64,000 bases of DNA from Akkermansia sp. RCC_12PD (GCF_036417355.1 NZ_CP143889.1:3038001-3102000), one strand, 5' to 3'. Positions 9,597-18,903 are shown, counted from the stretch's first letter. Made by a program: numbers and translations. Notes: generated from the sequence alone by a model not told the origin.

Positions 9597-10247
9597 AAGT
9601 TGTTAGAATTAAGGTTGAAAAAACCATAAGTATTGCCAATCCGTTGTCAATGGAAAAAATTGAAAATAAATGGATTGAGTTTTTTAGAGGTTAGAAAAGG
9701 GGTGGGGATCATGATCAACAAATATTTGTATAATTATTTCAAACAATTGACAATGAATATATTATTTGCATTTTTTCATTCATTTAATTTGCAACGGATT
9801 GGCAATTCGTCAAGACCCGCGACCAGTCAACACTCACGGTGCGGTCACTGTTTCCCCGGATGAAAAACAGGAAGAACTCAAGAATGCTCGGAAGCCGAAT
9901 ATCCCGCGCCGTACGGAAAGCCAGCATGCAGGTAGACATGCCTGCCGCAAAATGGCTGAAGAGGAATTGCCGTCTCAGCTGATTTCCTCAACATCCCGGC
10001 CAGCCCGGAATTGCCGGGTCACGTCAGCCATGAACAGGGAATCATTCCGGGACATGAGGGGAATCTAATGACGGCAGCCGTGAATCAGATGTAAAAACGC
10101 CCCAAGCTCCGCAAGCCATCGCCCCCAAATTTAATAAAATATTTTTCGGAATTATGTAAATAACCTTGTTAGAATATTGCATTGTTGCTAACGCTGATAT
10201 TCAGTAATAAATTGGCGGGAGAGGCAGCCAAAACGACTGATACAAGA
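9597..10247. other. 650-base gene-free region
   Basis: The left part (to about 9810) is AT-rich and contains a 15-bp inverted-repeat element annotated separately. The right part has two short open frames on the plus strand without recognisable protein features. No RNA gene was recognised. Confidence 0.5.
9632..9806. repeat. 175-bp AT-rich element with 15-bp terminal inverted repeats
   Basis: ATTGCCAATCCGTTG at 9632-9646 is the exact reverse complement of CAACGGATTGGCAAT at 9792-9806. TTGTCAAT just inside the left arm has an ATTGACAA partner near 9747-9754. The interior is AT-rich with no gene. The size and arrangement resemble a MITE-like non-autonomous element, but no target-site duplication is evident. 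Confidence 0.55.
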
Positions 10248-10745
10248 CTAAAGTAAATAGTTCCGATATTTTTTATTGAACTGCGGATCTTCAAAGTGCA
10301 CTTCAAACAGTCCTGTCTTCCACCACGGAGCAGGCACATAAGTCGGTGATGCACAAATCCCCCTCCTGCTTGGCGCCGATTACCGCCGTAGCGGCGGTCA
10401 CCGCATGGGAATAAAGAACTTCGGCGCGGGTAAACACATCCACGCCCGTCTGCGGCTTCCTGCAAGTTGCAAAGAGAATGTTGCGGGGTTCCGTGCCCAG
10501 CAATTTTCCTATGACAAAAACGGGATAGGCATCAGGCTCCGTCCAGGCTCCCCCGCCTGCATAGGATCGTATTCCCGCTTGAATCTTCCTCAATCAGCTT
10601 GGTGAACGAGGCGTCCACCGCCTTGACGGAACTGATGACGCCACTCCCCGCCACAGCCACCAACTGCCGGAATACCGGGAAAAACGCCGTTTTCAGCGCT
10701 TCCTGTAATATGCACCCCTTCCCGCGAAAAATTTGAAAAACAGCT
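10248..10745 (-). pseudogene. decayed remnant of a Gfo/Idh/MocA-family oxidoreductase
   Basis: Pieces of one oxidoreductase C-terminal domain can be read in order on the minus strand but in changing frames. They are: ILQEALKTAFFPVFRQLV through SFTKLIEED; then REYDPMQAG; then YPVFVIGKLLGTEPRNIL and TGVDVFTRAEVLYSHAV through AKQEGDLCIT; then YVPAPWWKTGLFEVHF, ending KKYRNYLL and a stop. At least three frameshifts are needed to join them, and the N-terminal NAD-binding half is absent. The order and motifs match the Gfo/Idh/MocA subgroup that carries the EALKTA and PAPWWKT segments. It abuts the 3' end of the broken acyltransferase. This is a dead gene fragment, not a functional enzyme. Confidence 0.8.
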
Positions 10746-10746
10746 T

Positions 10747-11812
10747 TTATCCCGCAGATGGAGATGAAGAGGCATTCCCGAAAACCCTTTTTCCCTTCTT
10801 TAACAACCACATTAAAACACCCACCAGGACAATCGTCGCGCTGAAAGACAACAACAGGACGGCCCATGAGCGTGTCTGTTCCCGGCTGATCACTCCAAGA
10901 TACAGAAGTCCCATATAACAGGCATTCAACACGGGCACATGAAATAAAAATATTCCATAAGTCAGGGAGGAGCCATAGGCCAGCCATTTCTCCACGCGGA
11001 ACATCCTGTTGCCTTCACGGAAGGAAAAGAAATAGGCGGACGGAAGCAGCGCCATGTAAAACAAGGCTGCCATCACCTGGAATGGAAAGGAGTCTTCATA
11101 ATAATGAAGCTCCTGCTGGGAAAGGCAAACAGAAATGGCGCTCCCTACCAGAAAAACAAGGAACAGCACGGGAAAGGCGCCCGCAAGGACTTTCCAGCGT
11201 TATCATGCGATACGCCAGCACCCCCGCCATAAACTGCCACATGCGCGCCAAAGGGCTGTAATACAGACCGCCTCCCCGCGGAATGCCTTCGGGAACATGG
11301 GAATACAGGGCAAAAGCCGTCAAAAACAGAAACGCCAGTACGGCCGCATACCACAGAATATTCGCCCTGCACAACGCATAGAAAAACGGCACGAGCAGAA
11401 GGAACATCAGCTCGCAATTCATGTACCATGCCGGAACGTCATAAAAATACATGATTTTCAGGATGGAAAAATCGGTATGGGAAAACACGTTCCAATGCGC
11501 CATATTGCGGACATGATAAGAAAACACCACCGCCAGAACAAAACCGGACAGCAGGGCCAGCCCCAGCAAAGGCAGCAGACGCCGGGCCTTCCCCCGGTAA
11601 AAGGAGACGACATCCAGCTCCTTCCTTTCCAAAAGCGGACCTATCCAGAAACCGGACATCACGCAAAAGCCTATCACGGCAATCGCTCCGCTGGGCGGTG
11701 CGGGCACTAGGTAATGCTCGCACACCACCATCAGGCAAAAGACGATGCGGATGAAGTCGAGCGCCGGCTTGCGGGAAGCCGCCGCAGGAATTGAATTGGA
11801 AATCCTGTTCAT
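10747..11812 (-). pseudogene. acyltransferase-3 family membrane protein, frameshifted
   Basis: The N-terminal part (start at 11812) reads RKPALDFIRIVFCLMVVCEHY, then several membrane helices. The frame must change near 11180-11200: the first frame runs on to a stop near 11096, while a second frame beginning KVLAGAFPVLFLVFLVG carries the remaining helices to 10747. Joined, they give about 350 residues with roughly ten membrane segments, the usual size for O-acetyltransferases that modify surface polysaccharides. Either a recent single-base mutation or a sequence error. Together with the neighbouring oxidoreductase remnant, decay of a surface-sugar locus seems likelier. Confidence 0.75.
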
Positions 11813-11877
11813 GCTTCAAACAAGCCCATCCGGGTTCCGGGTCTTCTTCCCCTGCTCTCTTCCATCACGCACATCAT

Positions 11878-13596
11878 TCATTTTCCGGCTACGGGCATTT
11901 CATCCTTCGTTGAAAGGCGTTTTCTCATCTCTTCCAACTGGCGGTCATACTCAGGGAAAGCCGGAACGTCTCCCGTGAAAGGTCGCACGCAGGGAGAGCA
12001 TAAATTCAGGCCGGGATCAACCACCTGGGAGGAAATGCTCCCCAGTGCAATCACCGTATGGAAAAAATAATCATGGGATATCATCGGCAGCCTTTCTGCA
12101 TTAGCTTCCAGGTTTCTGACCATATCCGGATGCGTCTTCCTGAACAGATCGGAAAACCAGACGAAACAGGCTACATAACGCTGTTCCGGGATATCCATGG
12201 AACCGTTCTGGGTATAATTGCCCCGTTCCCCCAGGGACTGCCCATGATCGGAACAATAAAAATAAACGGCATTCCGGTCTTTTAATTTTTCAATAATGGA
12301 ATAAATGAATTCATCATTCTGCAGGATGGTATTGTCATAGGCGTTCACGATGTTTTGCTTCGGGAACATGGTGGGAAAGACCATGTTGCGCTCATCGGGC
12401 AGGAACACCTTGTTCTTCTCACGGTAATAATAGGCAGGATGGCTCCCCAGGTTGTTGACGTAAAGCACCAGCCTCTGATCCCGCCCCTGCTCCAGGATGT
12501 TGAAAATATAAGGCAGGGAGTTCATCACATCATAAATCTCGTCTTCAGGAATCTGCACGATATTCCGGGTATCCTTCAACAACCGGTAGGCCGGCATGTC
12601 GTGAACGGATCCGGAAGGAAGCAAGACGGCATTTGTGGAAAACCCGTGCTTGTTAAAAAGGGACATGAACCCGGAATAATGCAGTTTGCGTCCCTCCACC
12701 GTGGCATCGGACAAAGCGCCCAGGGTACTCTCACGGGTAGCGGTGGCGTAGGAAGCCACCTTCGGGAAAGAAATGATTCCCGGAAGACGGGAGAGGAGCG
12801 GCATTGTGTTGCGTTCATACCCGTTAAAGGGAAGATGATCCGCCCGGAGCGCCTCCCCGAAATGGATCAGGAGCGTGACCGGCTCCGCTTCCCCACAGGT
12901 GGAGGCAAGCTCCGCAGGATCCTTCAATCCGTCGAGTTCCTGGAGAACACGGGTAGTTATTTCATAATAATCTTTAATCATTGTTCCCACTTTCTTGTAG
13001 GAATGCATGGGGAATTTGGAAGCCTGGCTGAACACTTCCTCCTGCATGGCCGCGGGAAGCAAAACATTATAAGGCAACCCCCTGTACCAGACGATATTCA
13101 GGCAGACCACCGCCGCCGCGGCCAGGGCAAACAGCGCGGCCCTTTCCCGGCGGGGGACAGAATACGTTCCGGCTATCCACCTTGCAAGCACATAACAAAC
13201 CGCCCCGGTAGCCAACGCCAGGGGGATGGACACCGCGTTGAGATAAATGAATATCTCCTGAGGCTTCGTCTCCATGACGCTGGCGACTACCTCGTCGTTA
13301 AGCTCCAGTCCAGAAGTCCTCAGAAACCACGTAATCATGAACAAAAACAGGGAAGAACCCCACAAATACAGCATCAGACACACCCAGTGAAGGGAATACA
13401 TCAATACCAGAAAGGCAAAGCACATTCCCCACCCTGAGACAAATCCGACAATCCCCATTCCAGGACCGAATTTTTCCATCACATCATATGCATATACATT
13501 AAATGCACATGAAAAAATAAATGAAAGAAGCAACAGCAACAAGAGCGCCCTGCCGTTATGCTGCAACAAGGCTTTAAAAGAGGATAAAAGCTTCAT
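11878..13596 (-). CDS. EptA-like sulfatase-fold phosphoethanolamine transferase
   Basis: About 572 residues from the ATG at 13596; an ATG at 13626 is an alternative. Five or so N-terminal membrane helices are followed by a periplasmic sulfatase-fold domain: GEALRADHLPFNGYERNTMP, a Thr/Ser-rich ATATRESTLGALS where the phospho-acceptor Thr of EptA-type enzymes lies, and CSDHGQSLGERGNY near the C terminus. These enzymes move phosphoethanolamine onto lipid A or other envelope glycans. The start at 13596 is preferred because a TTGACA box lies between 13631 and 13636, just upstream of the alternative start. The acceptor is unknown. Confidence 0.8.
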   Translation of the reverse strand: MKLLSSFKALLQHNGRALLLLLLLSFIFSCAFNVYAYDVMEKFGPGMGIVGFVSGWGMCFAFLVLMYSLHWVCLMLYLWGSSLFLFMITWFLRTSGLELNDEVVASVMETKPQEIFIYLNAVSIPLALATGAVCYVLARWIAGTYSVPRRERAALFALAAAAVVCLNIVWYRGLPYNVLLPAAMQEEVFSQASKFPMHSYKKVGTMIKDYYEITTRVLQELDGLKDPAELASTCGEAEPVTLLIHFGEALRADHLPFNGYERNTMPLLSRLPGIISFPKVASYATATRESTLGALSDATVEGRKLHYSGFMSLFNKHGFSTNAVLLPSGSVHDMPAYRLLKDTRNIVQIPEDEIYDVMNSLPYIFNILEQGRDQRLVLYVNNLGSHPAYYYREKNKVFLPDERNMVFPTMFPKQNIVNAYDNTILQNDEFIYSIIEKLKDRNAVYFYCSDHGQSLGERGNYTQNGSMDIPEQRYVACFVWFSDLFRKTHPDMVRNLEANAERLPMISHDYFFHTVIALGSISSQVVDPGLNLCSPCVRPFTGDVPAFPEYDRQLEEMRKRLSTKDEMPVAGK

Positions 13597-13708
13597 GGAG
13601 CTAGCGGGGTCTATATTAGTCACCATTCCGTGTCAATAATAAATTCGCGTCCATTGAACAGATACAGAAGCAGAAGCGTTTTACTCCTTCGGAACGCATC
13701 TCCATCCA

Positions 13709-13736
13709 CTGCCTTGTTCCTTAAGGAACAAGGCAG
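13709..13736. repeat. perfect 28-base palindrome
   Basis: Left half CTGCCTTGTTCCTT and right half AAGGAACAAGGCAG are exact reverse complements with no spacer. It lies between two minus-strand genes (TPR protein and EptA-like). No T-tract follows on either strand, so it is not a standard terminator; an operator or a terminator stem are both possible. Confidence 0.5.
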
Positions 13737-13787
13737 GATAAACCATGGTCCCCGGCACGAATAGCGTAAACATTACTAGTCAGTTTC

Positions 13788-14393
13788 CTACAGCTTATCC
13801 TTGGCGGCACGGCCATAAGCCGTGTTCGGGTACTTGCTGGCGGCCTCCTGCCAGTATTTCAGGGCCTTTTCCGAATTATTGAGCAGGGAGGAATAAATTC
13901 CCCCTATTTTATACAGGAAAAGGGCCCGGTCCTCCTTCCTCCATCTTCTGGACGCCAGTCCTTCCTGTAAAAGTTCAACGGATTCCGCATACCTGCGCAT
14001 GTCGTTCAGCAGACCGGATTCCATCAGCCAGGGACGCACCATTCCGGGATTTTCCTTCCGGTTGCGTTCCAGAAGCTCCAGGGCGCCCGCCGCATCTCCG
14101 GCCCCCAGCATGCGCCGGGCCGCATCCACCAGCACTTCTTCATCCGTGGAGATGTTGGACGCATACAGGGTTTTCGTGACCACGTCGCTCATGCCCGGAA
14201 GCAGGTACTTGACCACCAGCCATACTTCAAAGACAATGACTGGAATCAGTCCGCACAGGGCCTGGAGCGGACTCAGAGGGATGGCCCGCACCAGAAAGGC
14301 AAAGATACCGAGAGGAAGCAGCAGCCACAACAGACGTATGAAGGTGTGGCGGGCAAGAATAAGAATTGTTTTCCACATGGCGGCATCTTTCAT
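13788..14393 (-). CDS. membrane-anchored TPR-like protein
   Basis: 201 residues; a second ATG five codons in (14378) is an alternative start. Two N-terminal membrane segments (about residues 10-33 and 43-65) precede a helical region with TPR-like repeats (DAAGALELLERNRKENPG, RYAESVELLQEGLASR, NNSEKALKYWQEAASKYPNT). TPR modules bind other proteins; no specific function can be named. Same strand as the outer-membrane protein upstream, 100 bases away. Confidence 0.7.
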   Translation of the reverse strand: MKDAAMWKTILILARHTFIRLLWLLLPLGIFAFLVRAIPLSPLQALCGLIPVIVFEVWLVVKYLLPGMSDVVTKTLYASNISTDEEVLVDAARRMLGAGDAAGALELLERNRKENPGMVRPWLMESGLLNDMRRYAESVELLQEGLASRRWRKEDRALFLYKIGGIYSSLLNNSEKALKYWQEAASKYPNTAYGRAAKDKL

Positions 14394-14495
14394 GAATCAT
14401 GCATTATTCCCCGGCCGTAGCCGAAAACGTCAAATGCCTCCAGGAGGCGTTTTCCCTTCCCGTTTGGGAAGGAAGAAAGCCCCCGGAGGCCGTTG

Positions 14496-15344
14496 TCAGA
14501 ATCTGTAAACGGCTTCCACGCCCACGCGGATGCGGAAGTCTTCAATAGTGCTCATGCCGGCGTAGCGGCGAATATCGGAACGCGTGTTCCCCGCCCAGTC
14601 AAACTGGATGAAGGGAATGACACGGAAACCGCTCCGGGAATCCACCCCGGAAATGCGCACGGGAGCCGCCAGCTTGACGTTGAACTGGTCGAATCCGGCC
14701 ACGCCGGCGCCCCAGTAGCTGGAGGAATAGCTGGTACCAGCGCTCAGTTCCAAATCCACCTTTTCATGAATCAGTCCGCTCCAGCGCTTGCCCGCATTCA
14801 AATCGATGCGCCAGCCCGTCATGCCGTAAAAACCGTACTGGACATCCAGAGCGCCGAAATAGCCGTGCCCCGGATCATCGTACGCCAGCCCGGCGGTAAA
14901 GGATTGGGCCACGGAGTGGGGGGCCTTGCCCGTGTATTTGCTCAAATAGCCGGGAAGACCGCCGTAATTGAACTCATAACCGCCCCGGAAAGTCAGGTTC
15001 GGGAACAATTCCTTCACAGCCTTCCAGTCCGCGTTAAAAGCGTTCTTGTCGCTCAGCAGGCCGTCGCAGAAAGCCAGGTATTCCGCGCCGATTTCCTGCT
15101 TCCAGTCCTTGACGAGGTTCAAGTCCACTTCCCCGCCAAAGGTGAACACGCCGCTGCGGTTCAGCAGGGAGGAGGCCACCAGGTCCTTGTAGGCATAGCG
15201 GGAATCGTAGCCGATTCTGGCCGCGCCGCTGATCGTATCGTTGTAGGCACTTGCCGGCCGGGGATCATATCCGTATCCGTCATAGGCGCCGGCGGAAACC
15301 GCGGCCAGGGCTCCGGCCGTCATGAACAGGGCTGTTGCTTTCAT
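14496..15344 (-). CDS. outer-membrane beta-barrel protein
   Basis: 282 residues with a signal peptide (MKATALFMTAGALAAVSAGA). The rest alternates aromatic and small residues in strand-like blocks (GGYEFNYGGLPGYL, YFGALDVQYGFYGMTGWRIDL) and ends in a terminal phenylalanine (VEAVYRF), the usual outer-membrane assembly signal. No catalytic motif was seen, so a structural or transport role in the outer membrane is the most that can be said. The gene is monocistronic as far as can be judged. Confidence 0.75.
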   Translation of the reverse strand: MKATALFMTAGALAAVSAGAYDGYGYDPRPASAYNDTISGAARIGYDSRYAYKDLVASSLLNRSGVFTFGGEVDLNLVKDWKQEIGAEYLAFCDGLLSDKNAFNADWKAVKELFPNLTFRGGYEFNYGGLPGYLSKYTGKAPHSVAQSFTAGLAYDDPGHGYFGALDVQYGFYGMTGWRIDLNAGKRWSGLIHEKVDLELSAGTSYSSSYWGAGVAGFDQFNVKLAAPVRISGVDSRSGFRVIPFIQFDWAGNTRSDIRRYAGMSTIEDFRIRVGVEAVYRF

Positions 15345-15463
15345 AGTAAACTTATCTTAACCATTCCACGCCGGCCAAAGCAAGCAGAATCCCGGACGCA
15401 TGCGGAAAATGCGCAAGGGGCCGTTTCCCCGCCGGGACATGGCATAATAATGCGGGGTTCGTC

Positions 15464-15492
15464 TTGGAGAAAAAGCCCGTCACCTGTATGCT
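15464..15492 (+). promoter_or_regulatory. promoter of the methyltransferase gene
   Basis: TTGGAG at 15464-15469, a 17-base spacer and TATGCT at 15487-15492. The ATG follows 9 bases later at 15502, giving a leader of only a few bases. Confidence 0.5.
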
Positions 15493-15501
15493 GGCGCCGT
15501 C

Positions 15502-16245
15502 ATGGAGTGGAACGCGGATTTGTATGAAGACAAGCACGGCTTTGTCGCGGACTACGGGAAAGACCTGCTCTCCCACGTTCCGGACAATCCAGGACAGGCC
15601 ATTCTGGACCTGGGCTGCGGCACGGGCGCACTCACGCAGGAACTGCTGGCCAAATCCGCCCATGTCGTCGGGGCGGACGCTTCTCCAGACATGGTGCGCA
15701 AGGCGCGGATGCTTCACCCGGACATCGACTTCCGGGTGGTGGACGCCTGCCGGATGCCGTGGTCCGACCGGTTCGACGTCGTTTTTTCCAACGCCGTTTT
15801 TCACTGGATTCCCGATCAAAAGACCCTGCTGGAAAATATTTTCCGCGTGCTGAAACCGCAAGGCAGGCTGGTCTGCGAATTCGGAGCCGTCCGTAACATA
15901 CACCGCATTCAGCAAGCCTTTCAATCCATCCTTTGCCGCCAGAAAAGACATTATGAAAGTCCCTTTTACTTCCCCACCGTGGAGGAATACCGGAAATTAG
16001 TGGAACAGGCCGGACTGCACCCGGAACTGGTCATGGATTACGACCGCCCCACGCCGCTGAAGGACGGGGAGAACGGCCTGCGCAACTGGGTGGCACAGTT
16101 TTTTGCCTCCGATCTGGCCCCGCTGCCGGAAGGCAGCCGCATCCGGATTTTTGAAGAGATGGAGTCCGCCCTCCGGAATGAGCTGTGGAACGGAGTCCAA
16201 TGGGTGGCCGACTACCGGCGCATCCGGGTCATAGCCGTGAAATGA
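15502..16245 (+). CDS. class I SAM-dependent methyltransferase (trans-aconitate methyltransferase-like)
   Basis: 247 residues. The SAM-binding motif AILDLGCGTGALTQEL is followed by VVGADASPDMV, the post-I acidic turn VVDACRMPW, and DVVFSNAVFHWI. The last is the aromatic motif seen in Tam-like small-molecule methyltransferases. The overall length and fold order match trans-aconitate methyltransferase-like proteins, but the substrate is not determined by these motifs. The gene stands alone between convergent or divergent neighbours. Confidence 0.8.
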   Translation: MEWNADLYEDKHGFVADYGKDLLSHVPDNPGQAILDLGCGTGALTQELLAKSAHVVGADASPDMVRKARMLHPDIDFRVVDACRMPWSDRFDVVFSNAVFHWIPDQKTLLENIFRVLKPQGRLVCEFGAVRNIHRIQQAFQSILCRQKRHYESPFYFPTVEEYRKLVEQAGLHPELVMDYDRPTPLKDGENGLRNWVAQFFASDLAPLPEGSRIRIFEEMESALRNELWNGVQWVADYRRIRVIAVK

Positions 16246-16437
16246 CATTTTCCGCACCGCTTTCCCACGTGAGGAACATTCCCTTTCTGCCTCAGCGTTA
16301 TCGCAGAAGCACCGGATATTCGGCACAAAAAAGGCTTCCCGGAACAACTACCGGACTTTCTTTCCCTTTCTCCATCCGACCATTCGCGGGAGGAAGGAAA
16401 ACTACCGGAACTACCATGCCGGGTACGCGCATAATGC

Positions 16438-16466
16438 TTGAGAGTTCTCCGGTCATTTTGTACAAC
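16438..16466 (+). promoter_or_regulatory. promoter of the UTP-glucose-1-phosphate uridylyltransferase gene
   Basis: TTGAGA at 16438-16443, 17-base spacer, TACAAC at 16461-16466, then 8 bases to the ATG at 16475. Same close geometry as at nadA, tlpA-like and dxr. Confidence 0.45.
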
Positions 16467-16474
16467 CCCCGGCA

Positions 16475-17860
16475 ATGAGTACGTTCACTCCTTTTGAAGA
16501 AAAGATGGAGTCCGCGGGCATCTCCACCGCAGCCATCAAGGCATTTTCCCGCTGTTACGAAGCTCTCGTTTCCAACCATTCCGGCATGATCCCCGAAACG
16601 GACATCAGTCCGGCGGACCAGGTGGCGGACTGGAAGAACATCACGGATTCCACGGCCCCGGCCGGAAAGGACCTGATTTCCCAGTGCGTCTGCATCAAGC
16701 TCAACGGGGGCCTGGGAACGAGCATGGGACTCCAGAAAGCCAAGAGCCTGCTCAAGGTGAAGGGGGAGGACACTTTTCTCGATCTCATCGTCAGGCAGGT
16801 GAAACACCTGCGCACCATATCCGGAACCCCGGTGCGCCTGCTGCTGATGAATTCCTTCTCCACCAGCGCGGACACGCTGGCCTATCTGGAAAAGTATGCG
16901 GCGGACGGTTTTGCCGACGCCCACCAGGTGGAACTGATGCAGAACCGCGTGCCGAAGATTTTGGCCGATACGCTGGAACCAGCCTCCTATCCGCAGCAGC
17001 CCGAACTTGAATGGTGCCCTCCCGGCCACGGGGACCTGTACCCGGCCCTGCTGGGTTCCGGCTGGCTGGACCGGCTTCTGGAGGACGGCGTCAAGTATGC
17101 CTTCATCTCCAATTCCGACAATCTGGGAGCCCAGCTTGACATGAATTTCCTGCGCTGGTTTGCGGAAAGCGGAGCCCCCTTCGTCATGGAAGTCACGCGC
17201 CGCACGGAGGCGGACAAGAAGGGCGGCCACCTGGCCGTCAGAAAATCCGACGGGCATCTGATCCTGCGGGAGGTAGCCCAGTGCCCGGACGCGGACATCC
17301 CCGAATTCCAGAACATTTCCAAGCACCGTTATTTCAATACCAACACGCTCTGGATCCGCCTGGATTCCCTCAAGCAGATTCTGGACGCCAACGGCGGCGT
17401 ACTTCCCCTCCCCATGATCCGGAACAGCAAGACGGTGAACCCCAGGGACCCGGAGTCCGCCAAGGTGTTCCAGCTGGAAACGGCCATGGGCGCGGGCATC
17501 GAATGCTTCCCCGGCGCGCGCGCCGTCAATGTGCCGCGCTCCCGCTTTTTCCCCGTTAAAACCACCTCCGACCTGCTTTTGCTGCGTTCCGACGCGGTTT
17601 CCGTAGATGCAGACGGCAAGGTGGCCCTGGCTCCGGAACGGAATGGAGCCGCCCCCATCGTGGACCTGGACCCCAGCCTGTACAAGCTGGTGGATTCCCT
17701 GGACAGCCTCGGCCTGCCTTCCCTGGTGGGGCTGGACAAGCTGACCCTGCGCGGCCGCTTCCATTTTCAGGATGGGGCCGTCCTTCAAGGCACCCTGCTG
17801 ATGGAGAATAACACGGAAGAAACGAAGGAAATCTTTCCTGGCATTTATGCCGGAGCCTGA
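16475..17860 (+). CDS. UTP--glucose-1-phosphate uridylyltransferase, eukaryotic UDPGP type
   Basis: 461 residues. The nucleotide-binding motif LNGGLGTSMG is at residues 76-85, and ISNSDNLGAQLD and FNTNTLWIRLD follow as in the UDPGP family, rather than the short GalU type of most bacteria. It makes UDP-glucose from UTP and glucose-1-phosphate in the cytoplasm, feeding glycan and envelope synthesis. Uridylyltransferases for N-acetylhexosamine phosphates are related, so substrate is likely but not certain. Its 3' end overlaps the next gene by 14 bases, suggesting translational coupling. Confidence 0.9.
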   Translation: MSTFTPFEEKMESAGISTAAIKAFSRCYEALVSNHSGMIPETDISPADQVADWKNITDSTAPAGKDLISQCVCIKLNGGLGTSMGLQKAKSLLKVKGEDTFLDLIVRQVKHLRTISGTPVRLLLMNSFSTSADTLAYLEKYAADGFADAHQVELMQNRVPKILADTLEPASYPQQPELEWCPPGHGDLYPALLGSGWLDRLLEDGVKYAFISNSDNLGAQLDMNFLRWFAESGAPFVMEVTRRTEADKKGGHLAVRKSDGHLILREVAQCPDADIPEFQNISKHRYFNTNTLWIRLDSLKQILDANGGVLPLPMIRNSKTVNPRDPESAKVFQLETAMGAGIECFPGARAVNVPRSRFFPVKTTSDLLLLRSDAVSVDADGKVALAPERNGAAPIVDLDPSLYKLVDSLDSLGLPSLVGLDKLTLRGRFHFQDGAVLQGTLLMENNTEETKEIFPGIYAGA

Positions 17861-18401
17861 ACATACATCATCCGACACACTTCCCAGTCCGGTGAAAACC
17901 GGCCTGGGGGTGGACGATATCCGCCACATTCCCGTACAGGAGAGGGAATTGCGCTTTACGCGCAACCGGGCGGGAACCTTCCTGACCGGATCGGCTTTCC
18001 TGCTGATTGCCATAGCAGGTTTTCTCCAACTTGCGGGGCACGGCACCATCACGCCCTATCTTCCCGCCCCCTTGTGGGCCATGCAGGCTGCGGCCCTGAT
18101 CCCAGCCGTCCTCTTCCTGTATCTGGGGCTCCGCTGCCTGAAGCATGCGGCCGTCATCGTCACGCCTCTGGGCGTGGAAATTCTCCCCTTTGTGCGTCCG
18201 CGCCATACCATGCGGTGGCACCTCTGGCAGCAGATATGCTCCGCAGAGCGGGACGGAACACGGCTGACGCTCCGCCTGGCGGACGGAACAAACACCATCA
18301 TCGGAATGGCTCCCCTGACGGCATCCAGCCGGGACATGCTGGTCCATGCCGTTCAGGCGCGCCTCAACTCCCTGCATCAATCCGGTTATGGTAAGGCCTG
18401 A
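17847..18401 (+). CDS. two-helix membrane protein of unknown function
   Basis: 184 residues with two central hydrophobic segments (about 47-66 and 76-96) followed by a PH-domain-like soluble tail (VIVTPLGVEILPFVRPRHTMRWHLWQ). It overlaps the uridylyltransferase gene by 14 bases and the RF-like gene by 14 bases, so the three are probably one transcript. I do not recognise a family with certainty; the tail resembles bacterial PH-like domains. Confidence 0.6.
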   Translation: MPEPEHTSSDTLPSPVKTGLGVDDIRHIPVQERELRFTRNRAGTFLTGSAFLLIAIAGFLQLAGHGTITPYLPAPLWAMQAAALIPAVLFLYLGLRCLKHAAVIVTPLGVEILPFVRPRHTMRWHLWQQICSAERDGTRLTLRLADGTNTIIGMAPLTASSRDMLVHAVQARLNSLHQSGYGKA

Positions 18402-18816
18402 AAAACTCGCCGCCCTCAAGGAGCGCATGGAATCCCTGGGAATCCGGGAGCAGGACCTGGAGGAAAGTTTTGTTAGAGGCGCCGGGCGCGGCGGCCAGAA
18501 GGTGAACAAAACCAACAATTGCGTTTATCTTAAACATGTCCCGACGGGCATCGCCGTCAAGTGCCACGTGGACCGTTCCCGGGAGCTCAACCGCTTTCTG
18601 GCGCGCCGGGAACTGTGCGACGCCGTGGAACGGCAGCAGACGGGCCAGTGCGCCTCAAAAGCCCGCGTTATCCAGCGCATGCGCAAACAGAAGGACAGGC
18701 GCAGAAGGCGTTCTTCGGCGCATTCCCGGCCGCCAGCGGAAGACATAAGACATGTAAGCAATTCCCGTGAACGCGCCGCTGCATGTATCCCTGCTCCATG
18801 GGCAATTTCCTGGTAG
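18388..18816 (+). CDS. peptide chain release factor-like protein (GGQ domain, ArfB/C12orf65-type)
   Basis: 142 residues. The motif RGAGRGGQKVNKTNNCVYL contains the GGQ tripeptide at residues 35-37, followed by a basic C terminus rich in Arg/Lys (RKQKDRRRRR). Codon-recognition domains of full release factors are absent. Such short GGQ proteins hydrolyse peptidyl-tRNA on stalled ribosomes, the basic tail probing an empty mRNA channel. The chosen ATG overlaps the preceding membrane-protein gene. The last 30 residues after the basic stretch look unusual and might reflect a late frameshift. Confidence 0.85.
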   Translation: MVRPEKLAALKERMESLGIREQDLEESFVRGAGRGGQKVNKTNNCVYLKHVPTGIAVKCHVDRSRELNRFLARRELCDAVERQQTGQCASKARVIQRMRKQKDRRRRRSSAHSRPPAEDIRHVSNSRERAAACIPAPWAISW

Positions 18817-18839
18817 TCCCCGTTCTGCCGGACGGGACT
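18815..18839 (+). terminator. hairpin after the RF-like gene
   Basis: AGTCCCCGT pairs with ACGGGACT around an 8-base loop with one bulged base, overlapping the stop codon; the following T content is weak (GGTTTCTGT). Confidence 0.35.
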
Positions 18840-18849
18840 GGTTTCTGTA

Positions 18850-18895
18850 TTGACTTTCCGGTATGTCCTGATATTTTTAGTCCGAAATCAGACTA
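18850..18895 (+). promoter_or_regulatory. promoter and putative operator of the MarR/SMR operon
   Basis: TTGACT at 18850-18855, a 16-base spacer and TATTTT at 18872-18877 form a promoter. Immediately downstream, TAGTC at 18878-18882 and GACTA at 18891-18895 form an inverted repeat with an 8-base spacer. It covers the expected transcription start, a typical place for a MarR-family autoregulatory operator. Confidence 0.55.
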
Positions 18896-18903
18896 TTTAT
18901 TAC

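Noticed and set aside
9633-10068. Two short plus-strand open frames in the gap after the GT32 gene
   Set aside because: Neither has a recognisable motif or signal, and the first overlaps the inverted-repeat element.
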